DNA from: Patescibacteria group bacterium
GTDB taxonomy: Bacteria; Patescibacteriota; Minisyncoccia; Portnoybacterales; GWB1-42-6
DNA length: 18,269 bases
Direction of reading: 5' to 3'
NCBI GenBank assembly: GCA_018818145.1
Contig: JAHIST010000083.1
Location: 1 to 18,269 of the forward strand
Part shown: positions 11,966 to 18,269 of the stretch, in pieces
Position numbering within the stretch: position 1 is the stretch's first letter
Layout: every line of letters begins with the position of its first letter
Program-made: the position numbers and the translations under genes
Notes under the pieces: generated by a model
What the model was told of the DNA's origin: nothing
What the model saw: only the letters and a program-made list of their open reading frames with translations
Databases searched by the model: none

Positions 11966-13630
11966 ATGGAAACAACAAAAAACGAATTAATTAAATATTT
12001 CATCTATTGCCGCAAATCACAAGAAGAGGAAGACCGGCAGATTTTGAGTTTGGATTCGCAAGAAGCGGACTTAAAATTATTGGCCGAACGCTTAACTCTA
12101 AAAGTAATAAAAATTTTCAAAGAGGCAAAATCTGCTAAAGAACCGGATAAGCGCCTCATCTTTTCTGAAATACTGGAACGCATTAAAAGGGGCGAAGCGC
12201 AGGGCGTTCTGTGCTGGAAGTTAGACAGATTAGCCAGAAATCCGGATGAGGCCGGCAAGATTATCGGCATGCTTCAGCGAAAAGAAATAAAACATATCAG
12301 AACTAACGAAAAAGACTATCGGCCAGAGGATAATTCTTTGCTCTCTTATGTTGAATTTGGCATTGCCAACCAGTATATCCGAGATTTGAGCGAAAATGTA
12401 AAGCGTGGCCTGAAAACTAAACTGCAACTTGGCTGGTTTCCTTCCCGTGCGCCGCTTGGTTATTTAAATGTGCCGACCAGACAAGGCGAAAGTTATATAG
12501 CCAATGACCCCGACCGTTTTGAATTAGTTAAAAAGATGTGGCAGATAATGATTACTGGAAATTATACTGTTCCGCAAATTTTAAACACTGCCAACAACGT
12601 ATGGAAATTAAGAACCCGCCCGACACTAAAATATCAACATAATCAAAAACTCTTAACTCGCAGCAGTATTTATCGTTTATTTACCAATCCTTTTTACTAT
12701 GGCCAATTTGAATATCCGACAAAAAGCGGAAATTGGTATAAAGGCAAACACGAACCAATGATTACAGAAGAAGAATATGACCGAGTGCAAATAATTCTTG
12801 GACGAAAAGGCAAGCCCAGACCAAAAAAACATAAATTCGCTTTTACCGGCCTAATGAGGTGCGGCAACTGCGGCGCAATGATAACTGCTGAAGAGAAAAT
12901 AAAACGACAACAAAATGGCAATGTTCACCATTATATTTATTATCATTGTACGGGACACAAAGATGAAAACTGCGAAGAAAAAGCAATAAGACTGGAAAAT
13001 CTTAACACCCAAATTGACCAATATCTTAATACCCTAACCATCTCCGAAAAATTTAAAAATTGGGCAATAAAATATTTGCACGAAATCCGCCAACAAGAAG
13101 CTCAGAGCCACGAAACGATTTTAGAAAACAAACAAAAATTGCTTGCTCAAACAGTAAAACAAATTGATAATCTTTTGCTAAAATACACTTCCCCTGAAAA
13201 TGCGGATGGAGAATTAATAACCAATCAAGAATTTAAAGAAATAAAAGGCCGGTTGCTGAAAGAGAAGCTGTCATTAGAAGAAGAATTAAAAACAAAAGGT
13301 AAAGAAATTGAGGACTGGGTAGGATTAAGTGAAAGGACGTTTAATTTTGCCTGTTACGCACGCACATGGTTCGTTCACGGCGATTTAGAAACCAAAAGAG
13401 CCATATTTGCTTGCTTAGGTTCGCACCTCGTCTTAAAAGACCAAATTTTGGCTGTAGAGCTACATAAAGTCTTTAGTGCTATAAAAGAAAATAAGCTCGC
13501 CGTAGAAAAAGAACTCGTCAAAGTTAGAACCTCTAAAAATGCCTTAAACAAAAGACACTTTGCCGATTTAGCGACAAAGTGTCCCTCATTGTGCGCTGTG
13601 AGGGAGTCGAACCCCCGACCGTCTCCTTAA
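11966..13630 (+). CDS. Large serine recombinase (integrase) of the element
   Basis: The 554-residue protein starts with a resolvase domain with the catalytic Ser18 in YCRKSQ and the motifs CWKLDRLARNPDE and ENVKRGLKTK. A Recombinase domain follows (GWFPSRAPLGYLNV to FTNPFYYGQF), then a zinc-ribbon (MRCGNCGAMI, YYHCTGHKDENC) and a long coiled-coil tail. Enzymes of this type integrate and excise mobile elements through a covalent serine-DNA intermediate. I chose ATG 11966; a GTG at 11939 in the same frame lies inside the hairpin region and is less likely. The last residues, CAVRESNPRPSP, come from the antisense of tRNA-Lys (13592-13664), so the reading frame now runs into the integration target and its original tail may differ. 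A 9-bp hairpin (13554-13583) lies just before the tRNA. Confidence 0.9.
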   Translation: METTKNELIKYFIYCRKSQEEEDRQILSLDSQEADLKLLAERLTLKVIKIFKEAKSAKEPDKRLIFSEILERIKRGEAQGVLCWKLDRLARNPDEAGKIIGMLQRKEIKHIRTNEKDYRPEDNSLLSYVEFGIANQYIRDLSENVKRGLKTKLQLGWFPSRAPLGYLNVPTRQGESYIANDPDRFELVKKMWQIMITGNYTVPQILNTANNVWKLRTRPTLKYQHNQKLLTRSSIYRLFTNPFYYGQFEYPTKSGNWYKGKHEPMITEEEYDRVQIILGRKGKPRPKKHKFAFTGLMRCGNCGAMITAEEKIKRQQNGNVHHYIYYHCTGHKDENCEEKAIRLENLNTQIDQYLNTLTISEKFKNWAIKYLHEIRQQEAQSHETILENKQKLLAQTVKQIDNLLLKYTSPENADGELITNQEFKEIKGRLLKEKLSLEEELKTKGKEIEDWVGLSERTFNFACYARTWFVHGDLETKRAIFACLGSHLVLKDQILAVELHKVFSAIKENKLAVEKELVKVRTSKNALNKRHFADLATKCPSLCAVRESNPRPSP

Positions 13631-13664
13631 AAGGGAGCTGCTCTACCAACTGAGCTAACAGCGC
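13592..13664 (-). tRNA. tRNA-Lys (anticodon UUU)
   Basis: The gene is 73 nt. The acceptor stem GCGCTGT/ACAGCGC is perfect over 7 bp. The D arm is GCTC/GAGC with AGTTGGTA. The anticodon loop CTTTTAA gives UUU. The T arm has loop TTCGACT with a GGGGG/CCCTC stem (one G-U). Positions 27 and 43 do not pair. The discriminator base is A and no CCA is encoded (next bases CAA). The 3' end is covered by the recombinase reading frame on the other strand, which marks it as the likely attachment site. The 5' end lies 4 nt from the GIY-YIG stop codon. Confidence 0.93.
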
Positions 13665-13668
13665 AGGT

Positions 13669-13905
13669 TTATATTCTTTCTTTTAAAAATCTTCTTCCAA
13701 AACCAGTTTTAAAATACTTTTCTCTTTTTATCGCTTTGTTCTTATCCTTACCTGCCTCATAATAAACCAAGGCTACTGGTCTTCTGTTTTTTGTTGACGC
13801 CACATTTCCATTTTCGTGTTCAAGTAATCTTTTCTTAATATCTTCTGTAAATCCAATATAAAGTTTATTATCAAGCTCACTTTTTAAAACGTATGTATAA
13901 AACAT
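13669..13905 (-). CDS. GIY-YIG domain protein (UPF0213-like)
   Basis: From the ATG at 13905 the protein has 78 residues. It begins FYTYVLKS, then KLYIGFTEDIKKRLLEHENG, the GIY-YIG nuclease core with Tyr, Tyr-Ile-Gly and Arg in order. KAIKREKYFKTGFGRRFLK follows, typical of the small stand-alone YhbQ/UPF0213-type proteins. The open frame reaches GTG or ATG codons upstream to 13932, but homology begins at MFYTYV. Function in DNA repair or as a selfish nuclease relic is not established. The stop codon is only 4 nt from the tRNA-Lys 5' end on the same strand, so both may share a transcript. Confidence 0.85.
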   Translation of the reverse strand: MFYTYVLKSELDNKLYIGFTEDIKKRLLEHENGNVASTKNRRPVALVYYEAGKDKNKAIKREKYFKTGFGRRFLKERI

Positions 13906-14027
13906 TATAAATAAACCCGCCCGCCATCGCAAGAATGAGCTTGCTCAGGCGTTGCGGGCGAGAAAAAGGCCCAATGCCGTTATATTGTAAAACATTTTTC
14001 TAAAAAATGCAAATTGGGGAAATCAAG

Positions 14028-14558
14028 CTATTCTTCAACCTCATAGCGCCGGCGGCGCAAAAACATAATAGCTAAAATTGGCAAAAGCAGCCAAAGAAAG
14101 AAAGGCAGCGGCCCGATAAAAATTGTTTTTGCCAGGGGGCTTAAACCGGCAATAATCTTGTCTGATAAAAAATTTATAACAATGGCGACTGTCAGACCAA
14201 TTTGCAAAAGGCTTAAAATTAATGCCTGCCACCAATTACCCTTACCCCTTCCTCTTAATCTCATGGCCGAGCCCAAGGCCGAGTGCGGAATTAAAAAATA
14301 GAAACCCAGAATAATCGCCAAAAAGATAAAAATCTGCGCGGTGCTGGCGGGAACGCCTTTAATGCCAGCGAAACTTAAACCGCTCCAGGGAAAATATTTT
14401 GTCAGCAAAAAAGAAAAATAAGTGCCTAAAATAACTATGGCAATTCTGTTTCTGCCCATAGACAGCCCGTAGATAAAGGCGATGGCCAAAAAAACAAAAA
14501 TTACCAGCCAATCCCAGGAACCCGACCAGCTAAAATTAGTTATTGATGAAAAATTCAT
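14028..14558 (-). CDS. Conserved multi-span membrane protein, unknown
   Basis: The 176-residue protein has about five hydrophobic helices (roughly 15-31, 38-52, 72-90, 110-130 and 146-166), a basic loop in the middle (RLRGRGKGNWW) and a basic/acidic end RRRRYEVEE. The layout is loosely like CvpA-type membrane proteins, but I do not claim that family. AGGAGG stands directly against the ATG with no spacer, which is unusually close; no better start is visible. It lies between GIY-YIG and dnaJ on the same strand and is separated from dnaJ by a folded repeat. It is probably core chromosome rather than element. Confidence 0.7.
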   Translation of the reverse strand: MNFSSITNFSWSGSWDWLVIFVFLAIAFIYGLSMGRNRIAIVILGTYFSFLLTKYFPWSGLSFAGIKGVPASTAQIFIFLAIILGFYFLIPHSALGSAMRLRGRGKGNWWQALILSLLQIGLTVAIVINFLSDKIIAGLSPLAKTIFIGPLPFFLWLLLPILAIMFLRRRRYEVEE

Positions 14559-14582
14559 CCTCCTACAAATTATTAATTATCG

Positions 14583-14608
14583 TCCCTTCGGGAGATCTCC
14601 CGAAGGGA
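14583..14608. repeat. 26-bp perfect palindrome
   Basis: TCCCTTCGGGAGA and its exact reverse complement abut, with no T tract behind them. It stands about 25 nt upstream of the membrane protein gene on the - strand and near the first dnaJ-flanking repeat. CCCTTCGG/CCGAAGGG is also the core of the short insert found in dnaK. Confidence 0.7.
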
Positions 14609-14640
14609 GAAAACGAATTACCAATAAAATTCTTTTTTTC

Positions 14641-14825
14641 GCGCATGGCAAAGATTTTGTAATAAATTAGCGCTGAGCCGAAGGATAAAAATTGCGTGCT
14701 ATGGTCGGGGCCCCGCGTAGCGGGGCGTGGATAGCAATTTTTATCGTGAGGCAAAGCCTAATTTATCAAAATCTTATGCCGCGCGGGGCTTTTTCTGGTT
14801 CTCTTTTGCGCCCGCAAAAGAGAAC
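14641..14825. repeat. Folded repeat, copy A, 3' of dnaJ
   Basis: Nested inverted repeats are present. The outer arm GCAT-AAGATTTTG-TAAATTAG (14644-14672, with small bulges) pairs with 14755-14778. A middle arm ATAAAAATTG (14685-14694) pairs with CAATTTTTAT (14735-14744). The inner hairpin is GCCCCGC-GTA-GCGGGGC (14710-14726). At the dnaJ side is a perfect hairpin with 13-bp arms 14798-14810 and 14813-14825, ending 7 nt from the dnaJ stop. The motifs GTGCTATGGT, GGGGCCCC, TGGATAGCAA, TCAAAAT and GCTTTTTCTGG recur in the same order in copy B. There is no ORF in it. Confidence 0.7.
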
Positions 14826-14832
14826 GAAAAAA

Positions 14833-15930
14833 CTATTCTATTTCCCTTTTTAATTCCTCCAACAACTCTTTCGCTTTTCGTGACAAATGCTTTGGCGTTT
14901 TTATCTTTACTTTTACCATCATATCACCAAACCCCCGCCGCTGTAAATACGGCATACCTTTATCTTCAAGCCGAATAACAGTGCCCGATTCCACGCCTTC
15001 CGGAATCTTCAATTTTATCCAGCCCGAAAGTGTCGGCACTTCAATTTTTTCACCCAAGGCCGCTTGCGAAAAAGATACTGGCAATTCATAAATCAAATCG
15101 TCGCCTTCGCGCCTGAATCGCGGGTCAGGACGAATATAAACCGTAACATATAAATCTCCTGACTGGCCGCCGTGCGTCGCCGCCTCACCCTGCCCGACTA
15201 AACTAATAGTCTGGCCGTTTTGAATCCCTGCCGGAATTTTGAATTTTATTACACTTTCTTTTTTTATCCGCCCGTCGCCGCCGCATTGCGCGCATGCTTT
15301 TTCCGGTTTTTTGCCCAAACCGCCGCAAGCCCGACAGGTTATAACTTGTGAAAAAGTAAAAAATCCACCACCCGTTCGCTGCTCCACCTGGCCTCGCCCC
15401 TTGCAGGTCGGACACTCTTTTAATTTTGCGCCCGGCTCGGCGCCCGAACCGGAACATTTCGGGCAAACCACGCCTTTATATAATTTTATTTCCTTCTCAA
15501 CGCCGCGATACGCTTCCTCCAAAGAAATTTCCGCGTCAACGCTAATATCGGCTCCGCGCCTGGAACGTTGCCTACCTTGACGTCCGCCGCCAAAAATACT
15601 TTCAAAGATATCTTCAAAGCCAAAATTATTTCCGTTGTTTTGGCCAAAATTAAATGCTTCGGCGAACGAAGAAAAATCCCGGAAACCTTCAAAGCCGCGA
15701 GCAGCGCCGCCGGCTTGAGCCTGCTCAAAAGTAGAGCCAAACTGATCATACTGGGCGCGCTTTTGCGGATCGGATAAAACTTGATAAGCCTCGTTCACCT
15801 CTTTAAATTTTTCCGGGTCGCCGCCTTTATCAGGATGAAATTGCTGAGCCAAACGCCGATACGCCCGCTTGATTTCATCGGGCGAGGCATTCTTGGAAAT
15901 TCCTAAAATTTTGTAGTAATCTTCGGACAT
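14833..15930 (-). CDS. dnaJ: Chaperone protein DnaJ
   Basis: This is the Hsp40 co-chaperone that delivers unfolded substrates to DnaK and stimulates its ATPase. The 365 residues comprise a J domain with HPD at 32-34 (QQFHPDKGG) and a Gly/Phe-rich linker (GFEDIFESIFGGGRQG). The zinc domain has all four CxxCxGxG repeats (CPKCSGSG, CPTCKGRG, CRACGGLG, CAQCGGDG), followed by the C-terminal substrate domains. It is complete and of normal length. The ATG is preceded at once by AGAAG, a close and weak ribosome binding site. It lies downstream of dnaK on the same strand, the usual order, but a 377-bp spacer with a folded repeat separates them, and copy A of the same repeat follows the stop. Confidence 0.97.
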   Translation of the reverse strand: MSEDYYKILGISKNASPDEIKRAYRRLAQQFHPDKGGDPEKFKEVNEAYQVLSDPQKRAQYDQFGSTFEQAQAGGAARGFEGFRDFSSFAEAFNFGQNNGNNFGFEDIFESIFGGGRQGRQRSRRGADISVDAEISLEEAYRGVEKEIKLYKGVVCPKCSGSGAEPGAKLKECPTCKGRGQVEQRTGGGFFTFSQVITCRACGGLGKKPEKACAQCGGDGRIKKESVIKFKIPAGIQNGQTISLVGQGEAATHGGQSGDLYVTVYIRPDPRFRREGDDLIYELPVSFSQAALGEKIEVPTLSGWIKLKIPEGVESGTVIRLEDKGMPYLQRRGFGDMMVKVKIKTPKHLSRKAKELLEELKREIE

Positions 15931-15965
15931 CTTCTACTAATTATGAATTAAAATTATTAAACCGC

Positions 15966-16299
15966 CCATAGCAAAAATTTTGCTATAAAATCTTGGCGAG
16001 CCGAGCGTTTAAAAATCGCGTGCTATGGTGGGGCCCCGACCGTCAGGTCGGGGCGTTGTGGATAGCAAATTTAGCTCGCCCCGTTAGATTTGAAAATTAT
16101 CTAACGGGGCAGGGCGAGCCTTAGAATTTCTCAAAATTTTATGCTCGGGCGGCGCTTTTTCTGGCTCTCTTTTGCCTGCCCGCCGATAACCAAAGCTTGA
16201 TTAGTTGGACTTACATTTTACGCAAACTTTAAATTTGTCTTGAATATAATCAGCTAATCATTATCGAGCTTTGGCAGGCGCGGTGCGAACAAAAGAGAG
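15966..16299. repeat. Folded repeat, copy B, between dnaK and dnaJ
   Basis: It has the same ordered motifs as copy A: GCGAGCCGA, GCGTGCTATGGT, the hairpin GCCCCGACC-GTCA-GGTCGGGGC (16033-16054), TGGATAGCAAA, TCAAAATTTTATGC and GCTTTTTCTGGCTCTCTTTTG. It also carries two nested extra hairpins absent from copy A: CCCCGTTAGAT with ATCTAACGGGG (about 16079-16117), and a long imperfect stem from GCTCTCTTTTG (16164-16174) to CAAAAGAGAGC (16289-16299). The long stem encloses CAAAGCTTGATTAG pairing with CTAATCA...GAGCTTTGG. No ORF lies in the stretch. dnaK ends 9 nt beyond it. Confidence 0.65.
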
Positions 16300-16307
16300 C
16301 TGATCAT

Positions 16308-18188
16308 TTATTTTTTATTTTTATTATCCCCTTCCTCAAACTCCCCCTTAATTGTCCCATCGCCCTTACTTTTGTCTTTAATCTCTTTCTCCTCCGTCAC
16401 TTCTTTTTCCGTCGCTTTTTCCTGTTGATACAATTGGGCGCCGATTTTTTGAATTTCCTGCGAAAGCTCGTCCAGCGCCTTTTTTATGGCCTGCTCGTCA
16501 TTAGCATCTTTGACTTTTTTCACCGCGTCAACTTTTTCCTGAACTCCTTTTTTGATATCAGCGGAAACTTTATCGCCAGCGTCACGCAAAGTTTTTTCCA
16601 CGCTGTAAATCAAAGTATCGGCTTGGTTGCGCAAATCAATCAATTCTTTCTGCTGGCGGTCTTCAACCGCGTGCGCTTCGGCTTCGCGCTTCATCCGTTC
16701 AATTTCTTCCTTGGAAAGGGCCGAGGTGTCTTTAATTATAATATTTTGCGATTTGCTCGTGGCTTTGTCTTTGGCCGTAACAGTCAAGATTCCGTTGGCG
16801 TCAATGTCAAAAACAACTTCAATTTGCGGCACGCCGCGGGGTGCGGGCGGAATGCCATCCAAAATAAACCGACCCAGTGTCCGGTTATCTTTAGCTAAGG
16901 GCCGCTCGCCCTGCAAAACATGAATTTCTACGGCCGGCTGGCTGTCGGAAGCCGTTGAAAAAACCTGCGATTTGGAAGTCGGAATAGTGGTGTTGCGCTC
17001 AATTAGGGGTGTGGCCACTGCGCCCATAGTCTCAATGCCTAATGTCAAGGGCGTCACATCCAGCAGTAAAACATCTTTCATCTCGCCGCCCAACACCGCC
17101 CCCTGAATGGCCGCGCCTAAAGCAACGCATTCCATCGGGTCTACCCCGCGCTCAATTTTTTTGCCGATATAATCTTCAACAAATTTCTGCATAATCGGCA
17201 TGCGCGTCGGGCCGCCGACCATGATGATACGGGTAATGTTTTGCGGGCTAAGCTTGGCGTCGTTTAACGCCTGTTCCAGCGGTCCGCGGCATTTCTTAAT
17301 TATCGGCTTGACCAGTTCCTCCAGCTTGGCGCGCGTAATTTTCATTTGCAGGTGCTTAGGGCCATTCTGGTCGGCCGTGATAAAGGGCAAGTTAATATCC
17401 GTTTCCAAAGTTGAAGAAAGCTCAATTTTGGCTTTTTCGGCCGCTTCTTTAAGCCGCGTCATAGCCATTTTGTCTTTTGCCAAATCAATGCCGGAATCCC
17501 TTTTGAACTCGCCGGCAATATAATTTACCAGCAGCTCGTCCATATCTGTTCCGCCCAATTGCGTATCGCCGGAAGTGGAAATTACCTCAAAAACGCCTTC
17601 GCCAAAATCCATAATAGTTACGTCCAGGGTGCCTCCGCCAAAATCAAAAACCAAAATTTTCTCTTCTTTGCCGGCCTTATCAATGCCGTAAGCCAAAGCA
17701 GCGGCGGTCGGCTCGTTGATAATTCGCACCACTTCCAGACCGGCGATGGCGCCCGCATCCTTTGTCGCTTGACGCTGGGCGTCGTTAAAATAAGCCGGCA
17801 CGGTTATTACCGCTTTTTCAATGCGCGAGCCCAGATAAGCTTCGGCGTCTTTTTTTATTTTTTGCAAAATGAAAGCAGAAATCTGCTGAGGAGTATAATC
17901 CTTTCCTTGCCCTGAGCCTGCCGAAGGGTCTTTAATATTAACTTTATAATCCGTTCCCATTTTTCGTTTAATCGCCAAAATAGTGCGCTCCGGATTAGTC
18001 ACGGCTTGCCGCCGCGCCGGTTCGCCCACCAAAAGCTGGCCGTCTTTAGTAAAGGCGACGTAAGACGGGAATGCTTTTCCGCCAACAGTCGTGCCTTCGG
18101 CCGAAGGAATAATTATCGGCTTGCCAGCCTCAACAACCGCGCAAGCGGAATTTGATGTTCCTAAATCAATACCGATGATTTTTGACAT
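16308..18188 (-). CDS. dnaK: Chaperone protein DnaK (Hsp70)
   Basis: This is the Hsp70 ATPase that folds and protects proteins. The start at 18188 gives MSKIIGIDLGTSNSACAVV, the canonical N-terminus; the frame extends to 18221 but that part is not homologous. The 626 residues include the phosphate-binding GIDLGT, VPAYFNDAQRQATKDAG, INEPTAAALAYG, DFGGGTLDVTI, MVGGPTRMP, the linker DVLLLDVTPLTLGIE, the substrate-binding domain and a helical lid. The acidic/basic tail is GEFEEGDNKNKK. Oddity: residues 87-95, DPSAGSGQG, interrupt the conserved DYKVNI...KDYTPQQISA hairpin and come from a short DNA repeat (17904-17930). No strong ribosome binding site and no CIRCE operator are visible in the 81 bp upstream. 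dnaJ follows downstream. Confidence 0.98.
   Translation of the reverse strand: MSKIIGIDLGTSNSACAVVEAGKPIIIPSAEGTTVGGKAFPSYVAFTKDGQLLVGEPARRQAVTNPERTILAIKRKMGTDYKVNIKDPSAGSGQGKDYTPQQISAFILQKIKKDAEAYLGSRIEKAVITVPAYFNDAQRQATKDAGAIAGLEVVRIINEPTAAALAYGIDKAGKEEKILVFDFGGGTLDVTIMDFGEGVFEVISTSGDTQLGGTDMDELLVNYIAGEFKRDSGIDLAKDKMAMTRLKEAAEKAKIELSSTLETDINLPFITADQNGPKHLQMKITRAKLEELVKPIIKKCRGPLEQALNDAKLSPQNITRIIMVGGPTRMPIMQKFVEDYIGKKIERGVDPMECVALGAAIQGAVLGGEMKDVLLLDVTPLTLGIETMGAVATPLIERNTTIPTSKSQVFSTASDSQPAVEIHVLQGERPLAKDNRTLGRFILDGIPPAPRGVPQIEVVFDIDANGILTVTAKDKATSKSQNIIIKDTSALSKEEIERMKREAEAHAVEDRQQKELIDLRNQADTLIYSVEKTLRDAGDKVSADIKKGVQEKVDAVKKVKDANDEQAIKKALDELSQEIQKIGAQLYQQEKATEKEVTEEKEIKDKSKGDGTIKGEFEEGDNKNKK
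17904..17930 (-). repeat. 27-bp repeat inserted in frame in dnaK
   Basis: On the - strand GACCCTTCGGCAGGCTCAGG continues as GCAAGGA and is translated DPSAGSGQG. Homologous DnaK proteins go straight from the first strand to KEYTP or KDYTP. The CCCTTCGGCAGGCTCAGGG core is a repeat type that I recall as frequent in Patescibacteria intergenic DNA and in translated form. It is 9 codons and frame-neutral. Confidence 0.8.
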
Positions 18189-18269
18189 AATGTCTATAAA
18201 AATCCAAATAACAAAAACCAAATTTCAAATCAATTTCAAGGTTCAAAATCCAAAAATATAATTTAGTCA
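18189..18269 (-). other. AT-rich upstream region of dnaK
   Basis: On the - strand the region reads as repeated short units such as TTGAAATT, GATTTGAAATTTGG and ATTTTGAACC, a low-complexity TTTGAAAT-type repeat of the sort common between genes in this group. No -35/-10 pair of quality, no Shine-Dalgarno and no CIRCE inverted repeat could be found before the window ends. Confidence 0.4.

Noticed and set aside
16425..16898. Long open frames antisense to dnaK, dnaJ and the recombinase
   Set aside because: They are in register with highly conserved genes on the other strand, show no domain and no ribosome binding site, and are composition shadows.
18189..18269. CIRCE/HrcA operator upstream of dnaK
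   Set aside because: No TTAGCACTC-N9-GAGTGCTAA or close variant is present in the 81 bp available.
1..18269. Alternative genetic code with TGA as Gly or Trp
   Set aside because: TGA terminates well-supported genes (for example at 1444) and conserved proteins show no internal TGA codons.

Overview
The window looks like a chromosome segment from a Patescibacteria/CPR bacterium, probably of the Parcubacteria type. The reasons are a streamlined core gene set, a divergent PriA, a tRNA without an encoded CCA, many small secreted or membrane proteins of unknown family, and short palindromic DNA repeats inserted in frame into housekeeping genes. TGA is used as a normal stop, which argues against the recoded Gracilibacteria/Absconditabacteria. 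The phylum call is inference from gene style, not from a marker phylogeny.

Left flank (1-3924): the 3' part of priA (+), a convergent two-gene membrane operon (-) with a consensus promoter and its own terminator, fmt (+, methionyl-tRNA formyltransferase, with no usable standard start codon at its conserved N-terminus), a 42-bp perfect palindrome, a bidirectional terminator, and an MscS-like channel protein (-).

Accessory region (about 3925-13600), visibly more AT-rich. On the - strand a compact six-gene cluster runs 8405 to 4267: a six-repeat EGF-like Cys-rich surface protein, a small membrane protein, a DUF6804-like membrane protein, a secreted Cys-rich protein, a secreted beta-propeller, and a HEPN/AbiU2-like protein. 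Diverging from it on the + strand are a 62-aa protein plus a DUF3800 protein, a 370-bp non-coding stretch with several terminator-like hairpins, a 63-aa protein overlapping an HTH_36 protein, a 490-bp gene-free stretch with a hairpin cluster, a 36-aa membrane peptide, a membrane protein, and a large serine recombinase. The recombinase reading frame ends inside the antisense of tRNA-Lys(UUU), which marks the likely right end of an integrated element.

Right flank (13592-18269): tRNA-Lys, a GIY-YIG protein, a conserved membrane protein, dnaJ and dnaK, all on the - strand. Two related, heavily folded repeats lie directly 3' of dnaJ and of dnaK.

The most unusual themes are: (1) repeats translated in frame inside priA (twice), dnaK and possibly fmt; (2) two leaders in the element, before the 63-aa gene and before the recombinase, with the same crossed four-strand topology and a terminator-like hairpin whose T5 run touches the ATG; (3) a structured non-coding region with tandem terminators after the DUF3800 gene; (4) the folded repeats flanking dnaJ.
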